Shown one piece after another: positions 10,930 through 21,503 of a stretch of 64,000 nt of DNA (the first letter of the stretch is position 1; every line of letters begins with the position of its first letter). Position numbers and translations under genes: made by a program. The stretch is from Echria macrotheca. Taxonomy: Eukaryota; Ascomycota; Sordariomycetes; Sordariales; Schizotheciaceae. The notes under the pieces are model-generated. The model was not told the DNA's origin, made no database searches, and worked only from the letters and a program-made list of their open reading frames with translations. The DNA is taken from the NCBI GenBank assembly GCA_030411725.1, contig MU839853.1:62001-126000 (forward strand), read 5' to 3'.

Positions 10930-12359
10930 ATGACCAAGATGCCCTCTCCCATTCGCATCATCGCCGCCATGGTGGTCGCCGCCTCGCCGGCCATGGCAGG
11001 CAACCTGCAGACCAACATCAAGAATGTTGTGATCCTTGTCATGGAAAACCGCTCCCTTGACAACCTGCTTGGCGGGCAGACGACAGCCGGGATTGAAAAC
11101 CCCATCAACAACGGGCCGTACTGCAACTATTACAACATCTCGAACCCTTCGGCCGGCCAGGCGTGCAGCGCGGCGTCCGATTACAACTCGGTGGCCAACG
11201 ATCCGGACCACGCCGTCTATGGCAACAACTTTGAGTTCTATGGCACCTTCACGCCCAACAACGCCGCCATTGCCGCTGGCACCCTGGTAGCTACGCAAAA
11301 GGGCTTCGTGCAGGAGCAGATTCGTCTGTACCCGTCAGTTGCGAAGGCGACTATTGGCAAGCAGGTCATGAACTACTACACCGAAGCACAGGTGCCCGTT
11401 CTCACTGCGCTGGTCAAAAACTTTGTCACCTTCAATCACTGGCACTCGGACATCCCCGGTGTAAGTAGCTTTCCCCAGTCGCTCTCGACCAAGCCCTTGT
11501 CCCCGTATCTGACAGATTCGACACAATTCCCTAGCCCACCGATCCAAACCGTGCCGCCTTGACTTCCGGCACCTCGTATGGTCACGGGAGCAACGACGCC
11601 GCCTTTTCCAGCCATGGCCTGCCGCAGCGGTCCATCTTCCAGCAGCTGAGTGAGACGAGCCACACTTGGATCAACTACTATGACACGGCGGGCGGCACTG
11701 GCCCTGACGCCGAGTTCTACAACTGGACATACACCTCGGGCAACACGGGGCGCGTCCAGTCGCTTGCCAACTTCTACACGGCAGCGGCTGCGGGGACTCT
11801 GCCCGAGTTCTCCTATCTCAACCCCTCTTGCTGCGGCGTGGGCACTAACTCGATGCACCCCTCGGGTAAAATCTCGGATGGTGAGGCCCTCGTTAAGAAG
11901 GTGTATGAGTCGCTCCGCGCCGGCCCGCAGTGGAACAAGACCTTGTTCATCTTGACCTTTGACGAGAGCGGCGGGTTCCATGACCATGTGCCGCCCCCGT
12001 TGGCTCCGGCGCCGGACTCGCTGACATACACGGCTTCTACACCCGGTGGCTCCTACACATTCCCCTTCAACCGGCTGGGTGGCCGCATTCCGACCTTGTT
12101 GATTTCGCCATGGGTGGCCAAGGCACACGTCGAGCAGCTCGGCACCAACTCGGCCGGTCAGACTGTGTCGTACAGTGCGTCGTCTGTTCTGCGCACCATG
12201 GGCACTCTGTGGGGTTTCAGTCCGTTCAACCCGCGAGTGGCTGCCGCGCCGTCGTTTGAGAACTTGATCCAGGCCACTCTTCGGACGGATACGCCCGTCA
12301 CCCTGCCCTCGCCTGCGTCGTTCACTCGCCGAACTGCGGCCAAGGAGTTCATTGCTTGA
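10930..12359 (+). CDS. Secreted phosphoesterase (phospholipase C / acid phosphatase family)
   Basis: Exons 10930-11460 and 11535-12359, with a 74-bp intron (GTAAGT...CCTAG), give 451 residues. The N-terminus is a signal peptide (PIRIIAAMVVAASPAMAG). Right after it comes NVVILVMENRSLDNLLGG, the first metal-binding block of the PF04185 phosphoesterase family, then HWHSDIPGPTDPNR, created exactly across the splice junction, and later ILTFDESGGFHDHVPPP and GGRIPTLLISPW. Family members hydrolyse phosphodiesters or phosphomonoesters, such as phospholipase C or acid phosphatase; the substrate cannot be told from sequence alone. It is most likely secreted and used in phosphate scavenging or phospholipid attack. 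The frame is open further upstream to 10765, but the signal peptide fits the ATG at 10930. Confidence 0.9.
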
Positions 12360-13313
12360 TTTCCAGTTTAGTCTCGGGCGGTGAACCCTCGGTGTGTTTA
12401 TGCAGGCGGTTTAATGGCGGAAGTTGGGGTATGGTGGAACAAGCTTGACTTTTTGATTTGGAGGAGGACTTGTTTGGCTTGCTTTTTTGCGGCCCGTACC
12501 AGTCGTGTCTCATCACAGGTACCTACATGCTAGGGCAGTGTTAGTGTATCCCAATCTTAGCACTTGATCCCGTGACCAGTCTGCATGCACTGGTGCCGCT
12601 GGTACAGGAAATATGGCAGCAAAACCTCGAAAACCATCCCGGGTCCCGACAACGAAGGTGTGGTACCTGGTCCCGTGGCTCTACATGCTGTCGCGGGAGC
12701 TGCCATGAGTCCTCACAGATCGGAAGAGAGAAGGCCGCGAATCCGACATTTACCCAGTCCGTTTCGGGAGGCAAGGGGTATGGAGAGGGTTGACAAGTCG
12801 TTATCAGCTCACCACCATCCCTGGCCAAATGAATAATACCTACCCATGTCATACGATACTTCGATCCCTTTAGATTACCCAGGTATCCGGCAGTATATCA
12901 GATAGGTATTGTACGCCGTGTATCTTTAAACGAAATGACATCGATTCTGATAGTGTACGGAGATCAGATCCCTTCCTCCTAGGTAACTGAACGACTTGAA
13001 GGCGACATGAAATAACTGATACACGATCGGTTTAGTCCAGGTAGGCAAACTGGTAGCCTCCCGATGGAACACACCACTCTGTCAATGCGGTCATTCGGAC
13101 CAGTCGAGTGATGCTTACACGTGGGGGGTAGGCGACCAATCAAGATTGGGCAAGTGAGACATTGGCGACCAGCTTCCAAGGAATGAGTCCGCGGGGTTCC
13201 AGCTTTGGCGCCCAGAGGTGATTTCGGGAACGATAACGCTGAAAACATCCCCGGATCGGTTTGTCCACTCCATTTTCTCAACAGCAACTACCACAAACCG
13301 CGCCGCCGTCGAC
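12360..13313. other. Intergenic, no gene seen
   Basis: It holds several ACCTAGGTA-like strings (around 12521, 12874 and 12979) and short frames only. It should contain the phosphoesterase terminator and the promoter of the HET-like gene; no RNA gene or transposon was recognised. Confidence 0.45.
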
Positions 13314-14711
13314 ATGAAGTTCTTCCAACACGCCAAACTCTCATCATCGGCGAGGGAGATCCGTCTCATCCGGTTCCTACCCAGCCCGCCTGGCGACGCC
13401 ATCTACGCCAAAATCTACACCTTCCGCCTTCGTCCCAATGTCCGAGGCTGTCCCGACTTCGCCGCCATCCCCCCGTGGAACGAAGTCTCCGGGGCCACAA
13501 TCCCGATCCATGTCAATAACGAGCTCCTCCTCGTCGATGGCACTGTCCACAAGCTACTCCTCACATTGCGGGACTCGAGAAGCCGGTTTCCCCGGCAGCC
13601 GCATTTCTTTTGGATTGAAAGCTTATGCACCAACTGGAACGATGTCGAGGAGCAGCGCAATCGAGTCAGGTTGATGCGAGCCGTTTTCTCTGGTGCCCGC
13701 ATCGTGATGATCTGGCTTGGGGCCGCTGGGAATGGGGGCGATGCCGCGATGGACTATCTCAACGCGTCCAATAGCGACGAAATCTGCACGGCAGCTTCGC
13801 TCGACACGGAGAAGTGTGGGTTGTTCAAGGACTGGAGCGGCGATCATGGTGCAGGGAGCAATTTCGGGAAAATCCACGCCAACGTGGCAGACTTACTGAA
13901 AAGGGAGACATGGAGCCAGCTTTGGATCATCTACGGTTCTCTACTCGCCAGGAATCTCCTGGTGTTGTGTGGGACAAAAAGAGTTACCTGGAAAAGGCTG
14001 GAGAGCTTTTTCGGGGTGATGAGGCTTCGTGACACACAAAACCCGGCTACGGAATACAGCTGGAGGGCAGCGACGACTCAGGCATACCGTTTGGTCGCGA
14101 CGCGGGCGTTTCTGAAAGCGGAGAACTTGACCATGGATGGATTGGGCCAGTTTTGTCCTGACCACGTACTCCATGCGGGTTGGAATCTGGATATCAATGA
14201 CCAAGTCTCCGCTCCACTGCGTTCTCAGGGAAAGGAAATCGAAAGTGGCTACTGGATGAAAGCCCCTGGGTTGTTCTGGGACGTGGCCCTGAAGGGGATG
14301 TGTGGAAAAATCAATGATAATCATTGGTTCCCACCACCGTCATTGGATCCGGGACTCGGTCGTGGGATACATGCAGCTTCATTGGGAAGAGACATGGCCA
14401 AATTGTCCTTGGACCTGACCCGGCCATCACGAGCACTGAGTCAGTACTTCGAGTTCTTGACGGATTATATCCTGGACGAGCTCCAACGGTTGACGGAGCA
14501 GAGCAGCAAGGTGGAGCTGCAGGTCCAGGATTCGGCGGGACGTTTGGTCGACAATGCCAACGCCGAGATAGCGCGCTTCCAAGGTATTCTGCGGCGGATA
14601 GACACTCTGGAAATGTATCTTAGCCACATGGCTCAGATCAGAGACAATCTTCGACAGTGGAGGATACAGATCGAAGAAACCGAGGGTACGTCGGACATTG
14701 ACGCTACGTAG
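13314..14711 (+). CDS. Degenerate HET-domain protein
   Basis: Single exon of 465 residues from the ATG at 13314 (the frame is open upstream to 13218 but only from a GTG). The N-terminal half is a diverged heterokaryon-incompatibility domain: IHVNNELLLVDGTVHKLLLTLR, then FFWIESLCTNWNDVEEQ in the place of the usual WIDAICINQ-D-xE, and MRAVFSGARIVMIWLG. The classical NQ is NW here. The C-terminal third is helical and charged, with a heptad-like stretch near residues 400-460 (ELQRLTEQSSKVELQ) that could form a coiled coil. HET proteins trigger growth arrest or cell death on non-self contact; whether this diverged copy still can is open. A possible small intron was not needed to keep frame. Confidence 0.75.
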   Translation: MKFFQHAKLSSSAREIRLIRFLPSPPGDAIYAKIYTFRLRPNVRGCPDFAAIPPWNEVSGATIPIHVNNELLLVDGTVHKLLLTLRDSRSRFPRQPHFFWIESLCTNWNDVEEQRNRVRLMRAVFSGARIVMIWLGAAGNGGDAAMDYLNASNSDEICTAASLDTEKCGLFKDWSGDHGAGSNFGKIHANVADLLKRETWSQLWIIYGSLLARNLLVLCGTKRVTWKRLESFFGVMRLRDTQNPATEYSWRAATTQAYRLVATRAFLKAENLTMDGLGQFCPDHVLHAGWNLDINDQVSAPLRSQGKEIESGYWMKAPGLFWDVALKGMCGKINDNHWFPPPSLDPGLGRGIHAASLGRDMAKLSLDLTRPSRALSQYFEFLTDYILDELQRLTEQSSKVELQVQDSAGRLVDNANAEIARFQGILRRIDTLEMYLSHMAQIRDNLRQWRIQIEETEGTSDIDAT

Positions 14712-15030
14712 ATGTCTATCGACATGGATTCAACACCCTCGACGGATGTTAGCTCAATCAACTCCCTTTCCATACCATGGCTGTAAGGCTCAGGCAAGGG
14801 AAAGTAGCTGTTAATGATAATAATAGAACAATAAATTTACCGAAAAGAACAAGGCCTTTACCTTTCACAAAGGACCTCATCAACAGAATACCTACCCACC
14901 TAATAATACTCCTGAGGACCTTACGAGTAGACATATCTTGGGAAGTTGCAGTCTAGCTGTATCAGAGTCCACCTATTTCCTGCCAGGGTAAAGCTTCTCG
15001 ATCCGGGCGCCTTTCCGCCTCCTGAATTTC
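14712..15030. other. Convergent intergenic spacer
   Basis: About 320 bp between the HET-like gene (plus) and the RhoGEF gene (minus). It is AT-rich at 14815-14850, fitting 3' ends for both genes. No gene is seen. Confidence 0.5.
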
Positions 15031-17911
15031 CTACGCACGCAAAAAGCGCCCCGACACGTCCTCCGGAGCAGCGTAGGGTATGAAGCCGCGTTCCAACAGT
15101 TTGTTCTTCCACGACTTTGGATATACCAAGGGCATTACCCCGGCATCAACACCATTGGTAGCCACATGCTGGCCACAATGAGGCGTCTGAATGGCTGCCC
15201 AGACTTCGTCGGTCCATTTCTGCATTCTGGAAGGTGTCGTGAATTTCAGCTCCAGCGCCTCTTTGGTATCTCCGTTCCAGATAACCAAGCATGAACGTGG
15301 TGGGTATCTTGCATTCCTGGCTTTTCCAGTGTTGGTGTATATTAGCACGTGGACTGATCAAAGTACAAGACGCGGAAACATGGTCTTACCTATTTGATGT
15401 ACTACGGCCTCGATTTTGGCCAGGAATATTCTCCCTTTTAGCCGAAGGCTCCCTTGAGTTCTATCTTGTGACATCGGCAGAAGCCTCGAAGGCGATACTT
15501 CCTCAGCGAAGAGAATGATTTTCTCGAAGGTATACATCCGATATCGAGAAGGTCGCTGGACGGGTCGTTGGCACTCACACATCTTGTAAGGAGGGCAGAA
15601 TAATGGCGGGGGAACTTACCGGTTGCGGTGCCTGAATGTGCAGAACCTCGACCCCGTCGTCATAGAGTAAGAGATCACCAAATTGCTCAAGCTCGTAACC
15701 TTTCCTATCCACCACATGCTGTTTCAGACATGCCACGACGCATGAGAGATCCTCTCTCTTGACAATCCTAGATATTTCTTCATGCGCTCGGATGAGAATG
15801 TCTTTGCTCTCTGCGATGTCGAGCCTCCGTATATCATAGGGATCCACGATGTGGTATTCCATCTCCTGTAGGTTTGCCCTCGCAGTCAGCCCTCCGCACA
15901 CGACGATAACGGTCTCTGGGAAACTTCCATACCTCAAGAAACTCCAAGTGCCCAAGCAGGGAGAGTGCCGGGAGAGAGACGAGCTTGAAACAGGCTGCGA
16001 TGGCATCGACTTGTGGACTCTTCCGGTTTCCCGGGCCTTCCGCGCTGCCCAGCCGGACTCTGAGGATCGCCTTTGTCCGGGCCTCGCTTGCAATAAGCTT
16101 CCCGATTAGTTCTGTGTTCTTAAGCCAGGCACGGAACGCCCCGGCCCAGCGCCTGTATTTTGGGGGTCGCAAGAGATTCCGTTCGATATCCAGCAGAAAT
16201 CTGAGCTGGATGTCCATGAAGGCGTGTAATGGGGCGAAGATTGCCGAGAATTTTTCCTTGACCAGGAGGTTAAGCATCTGTAACTGTTTCTCAACAACTG
16301 GTAGGTCCTCTAGTTGGTTGAAGTATAGCCGTTCCTGGGCAAGAAACTCGTACACCAGTGCGTCGACTGCATGTGATGTTTCGTCGCTGAGTGATTCTCT
16401 TTTGGATTCGAGCAACTCGTCAACCCACCTCGCTGCCGAAGAGTCTGGGGTCGCTGGGCGGGCCGCCAACATTTCTTTGATGGCATCAAGAGCCTGTTTC
16501 AGTGTCAGCAATGACCCCATACATCCCCAATGCCATTGTCCATGGTTGACTCACGTTTAGAAAGCTCACATCTCTACTTTGTAGCACGCTGCAAAGTTTA
16601 GCCACGTCTCCTTCTGGTCCCATCTGACGCTCGATAGCGCAGCATCCGTCAAGGCCGTCGCAGTTTATCTTCGACAATGAATGATGCTCCAGGAGCAAAT
16701 CATGGAGGATGTCAAATGGGTGTTCCGCCGCAGGATCCAGCTTCTCCTCCCAGAACGTACGGTCTGGGAACCCGATCATTTCGGAAAGTTGATCCGCAAT
16801 CTCGAGAGACTCGTACAGCAGCGAATTCACGGGGGAAGGGGGCCTATGATTTATCGTAGCCGCTTGTGCAGGCACAGACTGCTCAGCCAGGTCCCCGAAA
16901 GCGTAATGATGCGCATTGGATATCTCGGGGGCGAATACTGGTAATGCAATGACTGACGTGATCGATACATCTCCCAGGGTAAGTCCAGAAAAGACCGACA
17001 TGGTGTTAGATCCAGCTATTGAACTCCGAAACGAAAAGTCCATGGTTTCGCGATGAACTCGGCGGTAGACACGAGATGCTTCGAGGTCCGGCTCAAATCC
17101 AAAACTCGATATGGCAGAATACTCTGGGCCAGCGAGGGTTGACGGGGACGCGGGCGACGATGGCACAATGTCGTTGCCAAACTTGCCGTCCGCAACCCAG
17201 CTGAGAAATCTTTTGGTCTCATCATCTTGGCTGTGCCCAAGTCTGAGAGAGACTGCGACGCTTCTCCTTCTGGTTCCTGTGGTCTTGGCACCAAGGGTAT
17301 CCTCGAGAGTCATCAACCGTTCGGCCATGTTGTTGTTTGACTCCAATAGCTTGTTGACATTGCTCATCAGCTCATTACGAGCTTGTTCAGCTCGCATCGT
17401 TGAATCGCTGTCCAGAGGTGAGAAATTGGCCGAGCAGACAAACCAGCACAACGAGAACTTACCTTTGAAGAATGTTGAGAATAAGGGATGCAGAGGATTT
17501 GAAAGCCTGCAATCGCGCTAGAAGCGACGTGATCTCTGACTCCTTTCTAGCCCACTGGAGGCGGGATCTCAGCGCTAGCCTGGTGATGCGAACCGAGAAC
17601 TCCCCTCCAGGACTGAGAGACCCGACAACATCCTCCAGGTCGGAGAATATGAAGACTCCGTCGGTGAGGACGGCAACCACATGATCGACCTGGACGAGAG
17701 CGGCACGTTGAAGAGGGACAGATGCTAGGTTCTGGGCAAACCTCTGGAGGGACGATAAGATAATGGTGACGCTCTGGACCTCGGAGTTGACCCGGACTGC
17801 AAGCTTTGGTGTCTCGCGTGCTGCCGCCAGATATGGGGCCAAGACCTTGGTAACGGCTCCGGCCGCTGACAGAATCCCGGCGATCGAAGCTACGACGCTG
17901 AGCGGATCCAT
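15031..17911 (-). CDS. STAND-type N-terminus + RhoGEF (DH) + PH protein, 854 aa
   Basis: Six exons read in frame: 17911-17463, 17407-16555, 16493-15933, 15865-15620, 15555-15390 and 15320-15031, with introns of 55, 61, 67, 64 and 69 bp. Residues 1-150 start MDPLSVVASIAGILSAAGAV and match the fungal N-terminal domain found on STAND/NLR-like proteins. A serine-rich middle follows. Exon 3 onward reads as a Dbl-homology domain: ALVYEFLAQERLYFNQLEDL, IFAPLHAFMDIQLRFLLDIE, and then VKREDLSCVVACLKQHV and YELEQFGDLLLYD, which resemble the end of the Cdc24-type DH and start of its PH. The PH continues with RYRMYTFEKIILFAEE and LVIWNGDTKEALELKF, and ends in a tryptophan-containing helix (MQKWTDEVWAAIQ). 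The family role is to load GTP on Cdc42/Rac-type GTPases. The N-terminal domain in place of the calponin domain of Cdc24 is the odd point. The reading frame closes at every junction. Confidence 0.8.
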
Positions 17912-19340
17912 TGTTTCTCGGGCCGAACAAGGAATGGTCCAAGTTTGCGGATAAAGCGGCGGGGCAAAAGGGAATTGGAGTAGGCAGGCCGGTAATTCCC
18001 CGCATTTTAGACTTTGTCCGTGGTCCTCACTCGGTCCCCCTTTGACCCCACGCGTGTCTGCCCCATGGCTGAATGCCAAGAGACGCAGGGGGTCCTACCG
18101 ACACCTACCCCCTTTCTGTCCACAGCAACGCTCTTTTGACAATCGGCGAATAATTACGCCGTCTTACGAGCAGGCGCTCAAGAGAGAAACTAGTGTCTTG
18201 TGTCTATTGTCTAGGGGAAATCGACCCTCTCACGCTGCCAGGTCTTTGAGCATGGGCCGTGGCGACCAGCAGACCAGCGTTGGACTCAGCACCAGTTTGG
18301 GATGAACCACATATGTCCTCTTCACCACTTTACCGACATTCCATTCTGGTAGGTATGGTAGAGTCCAGTCTCTGGTGCTGGAGAGAAATTGGTTTTCGGC
18401 ACCTGCGTGCACCTGCGTCGTATTGCGGTCCTCCAGCAGATCATGCTGAAGGGGTTGAGATACCGTATTACTCCATTAAATTCAACTTTACTGTTGACCG
18501 TACACGCCTCAGGGCACGTAAGGCCACACCACGCCACATCCAGACAAGGCCCAAGGCGGTTCTAGAAAAGGACTAAACCTTACTTTATAAGGCACTAGTT
18601 TACTACCACTCTGCATCTGGCGATTGCGAAGCGACCTCTGACTAAAAATCCAAGGCTGCTTTACGTGGCTCGAGGGCGTGCACGGTCCAAGAGTAGAGTT
18701 GAATTTAATGGAGTAATACGATATTGTACAAGAACAATTAGCAGCAGCTTTTGATCAAGACATTGAATACTGTTTGTTCCATTATGGAGTATCTCCAGAT
18801 CTGTGTTCTATCGTGCACCATTTAGAACAATATCCTCTAGTCTATTTTTGTCACTCCGAATCAACTTCTCGGTAGAAACGGTGAGTGCTCCATGACGTGA
18901 TTCGGGGCTGCGGGTACCTGAACGGAATAATATGCTACAGCGGGCCGATACTGTAGGCTCTAGTGGTAGAGCTCGAGCCTTATTCGCCAACCAACCAGCT
19001 GATGAGCAATGAGAATTCCGCTTTCCACAGCGGGTATTACCCAACCCGATCCCTAAACGCCCTCAGTCCTACGTCATTGCCAATATTACAGGCACTCTGC
19101 ATCGCTGCGGCGTATGAGTGGAAGAACTCCACTTTAGCCAGATACGCGTATCGCAGATGGCGGATCGATTTCCGCGGCGATCCGGCACCAGAAAGACATT
19201 CAGTGTGGTACTCTAGAAACGCAATAAACACAATAAGCAAGTCGTAGCTCCGAATACAACAAGTCGCACCTTGGCTGAGCCACGTTTGTTGCTCTGGTGT
19301 CGAACTCCACAACTGTCATCCGCCACCCGTCGCCGGTATC
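17912..19340. other. Intergenic region with one inverted-repeat element
   Basis: Between the RhoGEF gene (minus) and the protease gene (plus), so both promoters lie here. Apart from the inverted-repeat element at 18464-18720, only short frames without motifs are seen. A tRNA-like A-box near 18960 has no matching B-box. Confidence 0.45.
18464..18720. repeat. 257-bp element with long inverted ends (MITE-like)
   Basis: The first 24 bases (18464-18487) are perfectly repeated in inverse orientation at 18697-18720. The similarity continues inward, imperfectly, for about 40 more bases on each side (for example GACCGTACACGCC against GACCGTGCACGCC). The element is flanked on both sides by TA, which could be a Tc1/mariner-type duplication, but TA is too short to be convincing. 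No coding capacity is seen inside. I do not recognise the family. Confidence 0.7.
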
Positions 19341-21047
19341 ATGTTCCAACGAGTGGTCTCTGTCATCATCTTTCTCCTGCCCATAGTCATGGCAGCCGAC
19401 TCGCTCCCACACCTTCTCGTCTCCCTTACGCCCATCTTCTTCTCCTCAGGCGCCTCCACCCCGGAAGTAACAGCCCTAAGGGTCGTTCTAACCCTCACTG
19501 GGACACCCTCCCTCGACCCGATGCTCTACTACCTGGTCAACGATGGTGCCATCAAAACTATCCCCTACGGAAATCTCTCTGCGTCTGATTCGACCGGCCC
19601 GTTTCCCCTCACCTCGTACCTCGATACGAACTCGTCCAATGCAGTCCGCTACTGGTCCGCGACGCGACAACCTGTCGGGGACGTAGTTATCCGATTCCTC
19701 GCTACTCCCCCTGCTGCTTTAGGAGTCGGAAACGGGCCCCGGATTGACCTGCGACGCGACCAGGGCGGCGTTGTTGGGCTGGGTCAAGGATTTATACCCC
19801 GTCCGGCAGTGGATGACGAGTGGAATATCACTGTCCGATGGGAGGGGCTCGACAAGTTCCCGTGGGGTATGAGAGCGGTCAGCTCCCTCGGTGAGGGAGC
19901 AGAGACCACGATCCAAGGGCGGCCAGGGAGAGTGCTGGACAAGACATACTTTGCCGTGGGAAATCTGAGCAGGTGGCCTCCCTGGGAAAAGAGGTTGGAG
20001 GATGGAGATGGAACCGGGCCGTTTGCCATGTACTGGATGGGAGGCTCTCTGCCATGGGACACTGAGGTTCTTGGCAACAGGATCAAAACACTCACAGCGG
20101 CAGTCAGGGGCTTCTTTGGCGAGAGCCAGGACTCATTTAGGCTGTTTTGGCGCAAGGCAGGCATGGGATACGGAGGTGCGGGCGGGTTCAGGTCGTTCCT
20201 GATGGAGTACACGGATCTGGCTGCCGAGGAGCTGACAACCGACGACTTAGAGAACCTGGTCTCGCACGAGTCGGTACACGGATACGCGCTCATGAACCCG
20301 GTGAGGCAGGAGGATGTATGGTACAGGGAGGGTGTAGCCGTTTATTACGCCGTCATGGCCCCTTTCCTGGCGGGGGCCGTGGACAGGAAGTACTTTGTGC
20401 GATGGATGAACAACAACGCGCAGTCATACTACACGGGGGGCACAACCGGCATGGACTGGAAGTACGTGCTGGATCACTATTGGACAAGCACTGAGCTGGT
20501 CCGGACTTCGTATTTCAGAGGGTTCATATACCTGGCCCAAGTTCAGGGGCTGATAAGCCAGGCCACCAACGGGTCCAAGGGACTGGACGATCTTGTCCTG
20601 TCGCTATACCGTCGGTACAAGACGGACGCTGTTACTCAGAGCGAGCAGTTTGTTTCTACTCTCGCCGATTACATTGGCCAAACAGCTGCGGACGCGAGCT
20701 TCCACAACATGACGAGCGGTAAGCTCATCATCCCAGAGCCGGGGAGTCTGGCTCGCTTTGGGTTGCGAATGGTCAGGCAGGATATGGAGAAGCTGGAGCT
20801 TGGATTCTCCGAGAGCAGTTTGGGTCGAAACATCTCTGGGCTTATACCGGGTTCACGGGCAGAGGAAGCTGGCCTTCGGGAGGGTGATGAGGTCGTGCGC
20901 TTCTGGACGCTGTCGACTGCCGCCGATTCCGTGGAAAATCAAATGAGGGTGGTTGTAAAGAGAGATGGGAAAGAGGTTGTGATCACATATTTTCCAAGGA
21001 GCCGGGACAAAGTTGAGTGCTACCAGTGGGTAGACGTACTCTCATAA
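19341..21047 (+). CDS. Secreted M61-like metallopeptidase with PDZ domain
   Basis: Single exon of 568 residues. The signal peptide is FQRVVSVIIFLLPIVMA. A zinc site HESVH (residues 309-313) is followed 17 residues later by a glutamate in WYREGVAVYY (E330), the arrangement of gluzincin peptidases; a W-x-x-EG-x-x-x-YY block is typical of family M61 (glycyl-aminopeptidase type). The C-terminal part, about residues 480-545, reads as a PDZ domain (LGRNISGLIPGSRAEEAGLR then EGDEVVRFW), also usual for M61. The N-terminal 200 residues would be the M61 beta-domain. It is probably extracellular or cell-wall located, with many N-glycosylation sequons. Substrate unknown. An AT-rich transposon-like element starts 24 bp after its stop. 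Confidence 0.8.
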   Translation: MFQRVVSVIIFLLPIVMAADSLPHLLVSLTPIFFSSGASTPEVTALRVVLTLTGTPSLDPMLYYLVNDGAIKTIPYGNLSASDSTGPFPLTSYLDTNSSNAVRYWSATRQPVGDVVIRFLATPPAALGVGNGPRIDLRRDQGGVVGLGQGFIPRPAVDDEWNITVRWEGLDKFPWGMRAVSSLGEGAETTIQGRPGRVLDKTYFAVGNLSRWPPWEKRLEDGDGTGPFAMYWMGGSLPWDTEVLGNRIKTLTAAVRGFFGESQDSFRLFWRKAGMGYGGAGGFRSFLMEYTDLAAEELTTDDLENLVSHESVHGYALMNPVRQEDVWYREGVAVYYAVMAPFLAGAVDRKYFVRWMNNNAQSYYTGGTTGMDWKYVLDHYWTSTELVRTSYFRGFIYLAQVQGLISQATNGSKGLDDLVLSLYRRYKTDAVTQSEQFVSTLADYIGQTAADASFHNMTSGKLIIPEPGSLARFGLRMVRQDMEKLELGFSESSLGRNISGLIPGSRAEEAGLREGDEVVRFWTLSTAADSVENQMRVVVKRDGKEVVITYFPRSRDKVECYQWVDVLS

Positions 21048-21062
21048 GGTAGGCAGATGGGC

Positions 21063-21070
21063 CTATGGAT
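21063..21070. repeat. Target-site duplication, left copy
   Basis: CTATGGAT directly before the element at 21071, identical to 21490-21497 directly after it. Confidence 0.85.
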
Positions 21071-21489
21071 GGCATCTGATAGGGTTGTACCCCCCTTTTG
21101 CTACGGGTGTATCCCCTTGAAGATAGATTTTTCGCCTATATTCTTAAATATACGTGTTTCAGCGTATTAACAATGCTATAAGGGTTATTAATAAGGGCTT
21201 TACGATCTATTAGTTACGTTTTTAAACCTTTATCTAACGGAAATAAGATATAAAAGGTTTTAACTTAACGTATACCTAGGGGTTAGCAAATAAACGTAGT
21301 TACTTATACCTTAACTCTTATCAGCTTTTACCAACTTTAAACCCCTTATATATAGTAAATAGGCCTTTAATAAATATATATACAGCTTTCAGGAAAAATA
21401 TTAACAGTAATCTAAAGGGTATATACGTAAAACGCTATGGTGGGGGGATGCACCCGTAGCAAAAGGGGGGTGCACCCCTATCAGATACC
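21071..21489. mobile_element. AT-rich non-autonomous DNA element, copy 1 (hAT-like)
   Basis: A 419-bp element with about 46-bp terminal inverted repeats beginning GGCATCTGATAGGG on the left and GGTATCTGATAGGGG on the complement of the right end. It is flanked by an identical 8-bp duplication (CTATGGAT). Eight-bp duplications are the mark of hAT-superfamily insertion. The interior is about 70 percent A+T with no open frame, so it is non-autonomous. Left and right ends differ mostly by C-to-T type changes, which fits repeat-induced point mutation, although I cannot test dinucleotide bias. It matches copy 2 at 25010-25433 in reverse orientation. Confidence 0.85.
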
Positions 21490-21497
21490 CTATGGAT
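21490..21497. repeat. Target-site duplication, right copy
   Basis: CTATGGAT directly after copy 1, only 6 bp from the last base of the DUF3176 stop codon at 21504. Confidence 0.85.
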
Positions 21498-21503
21498 TAG
21501 TTC

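Noticed and set aside
18950..19020. tRNA-like string (TAGTGGTAGAGC)
   Set aside because: An A-box-like sequence is present but no B-box (GGTTCGANTCC) and no closing acceptor stem.
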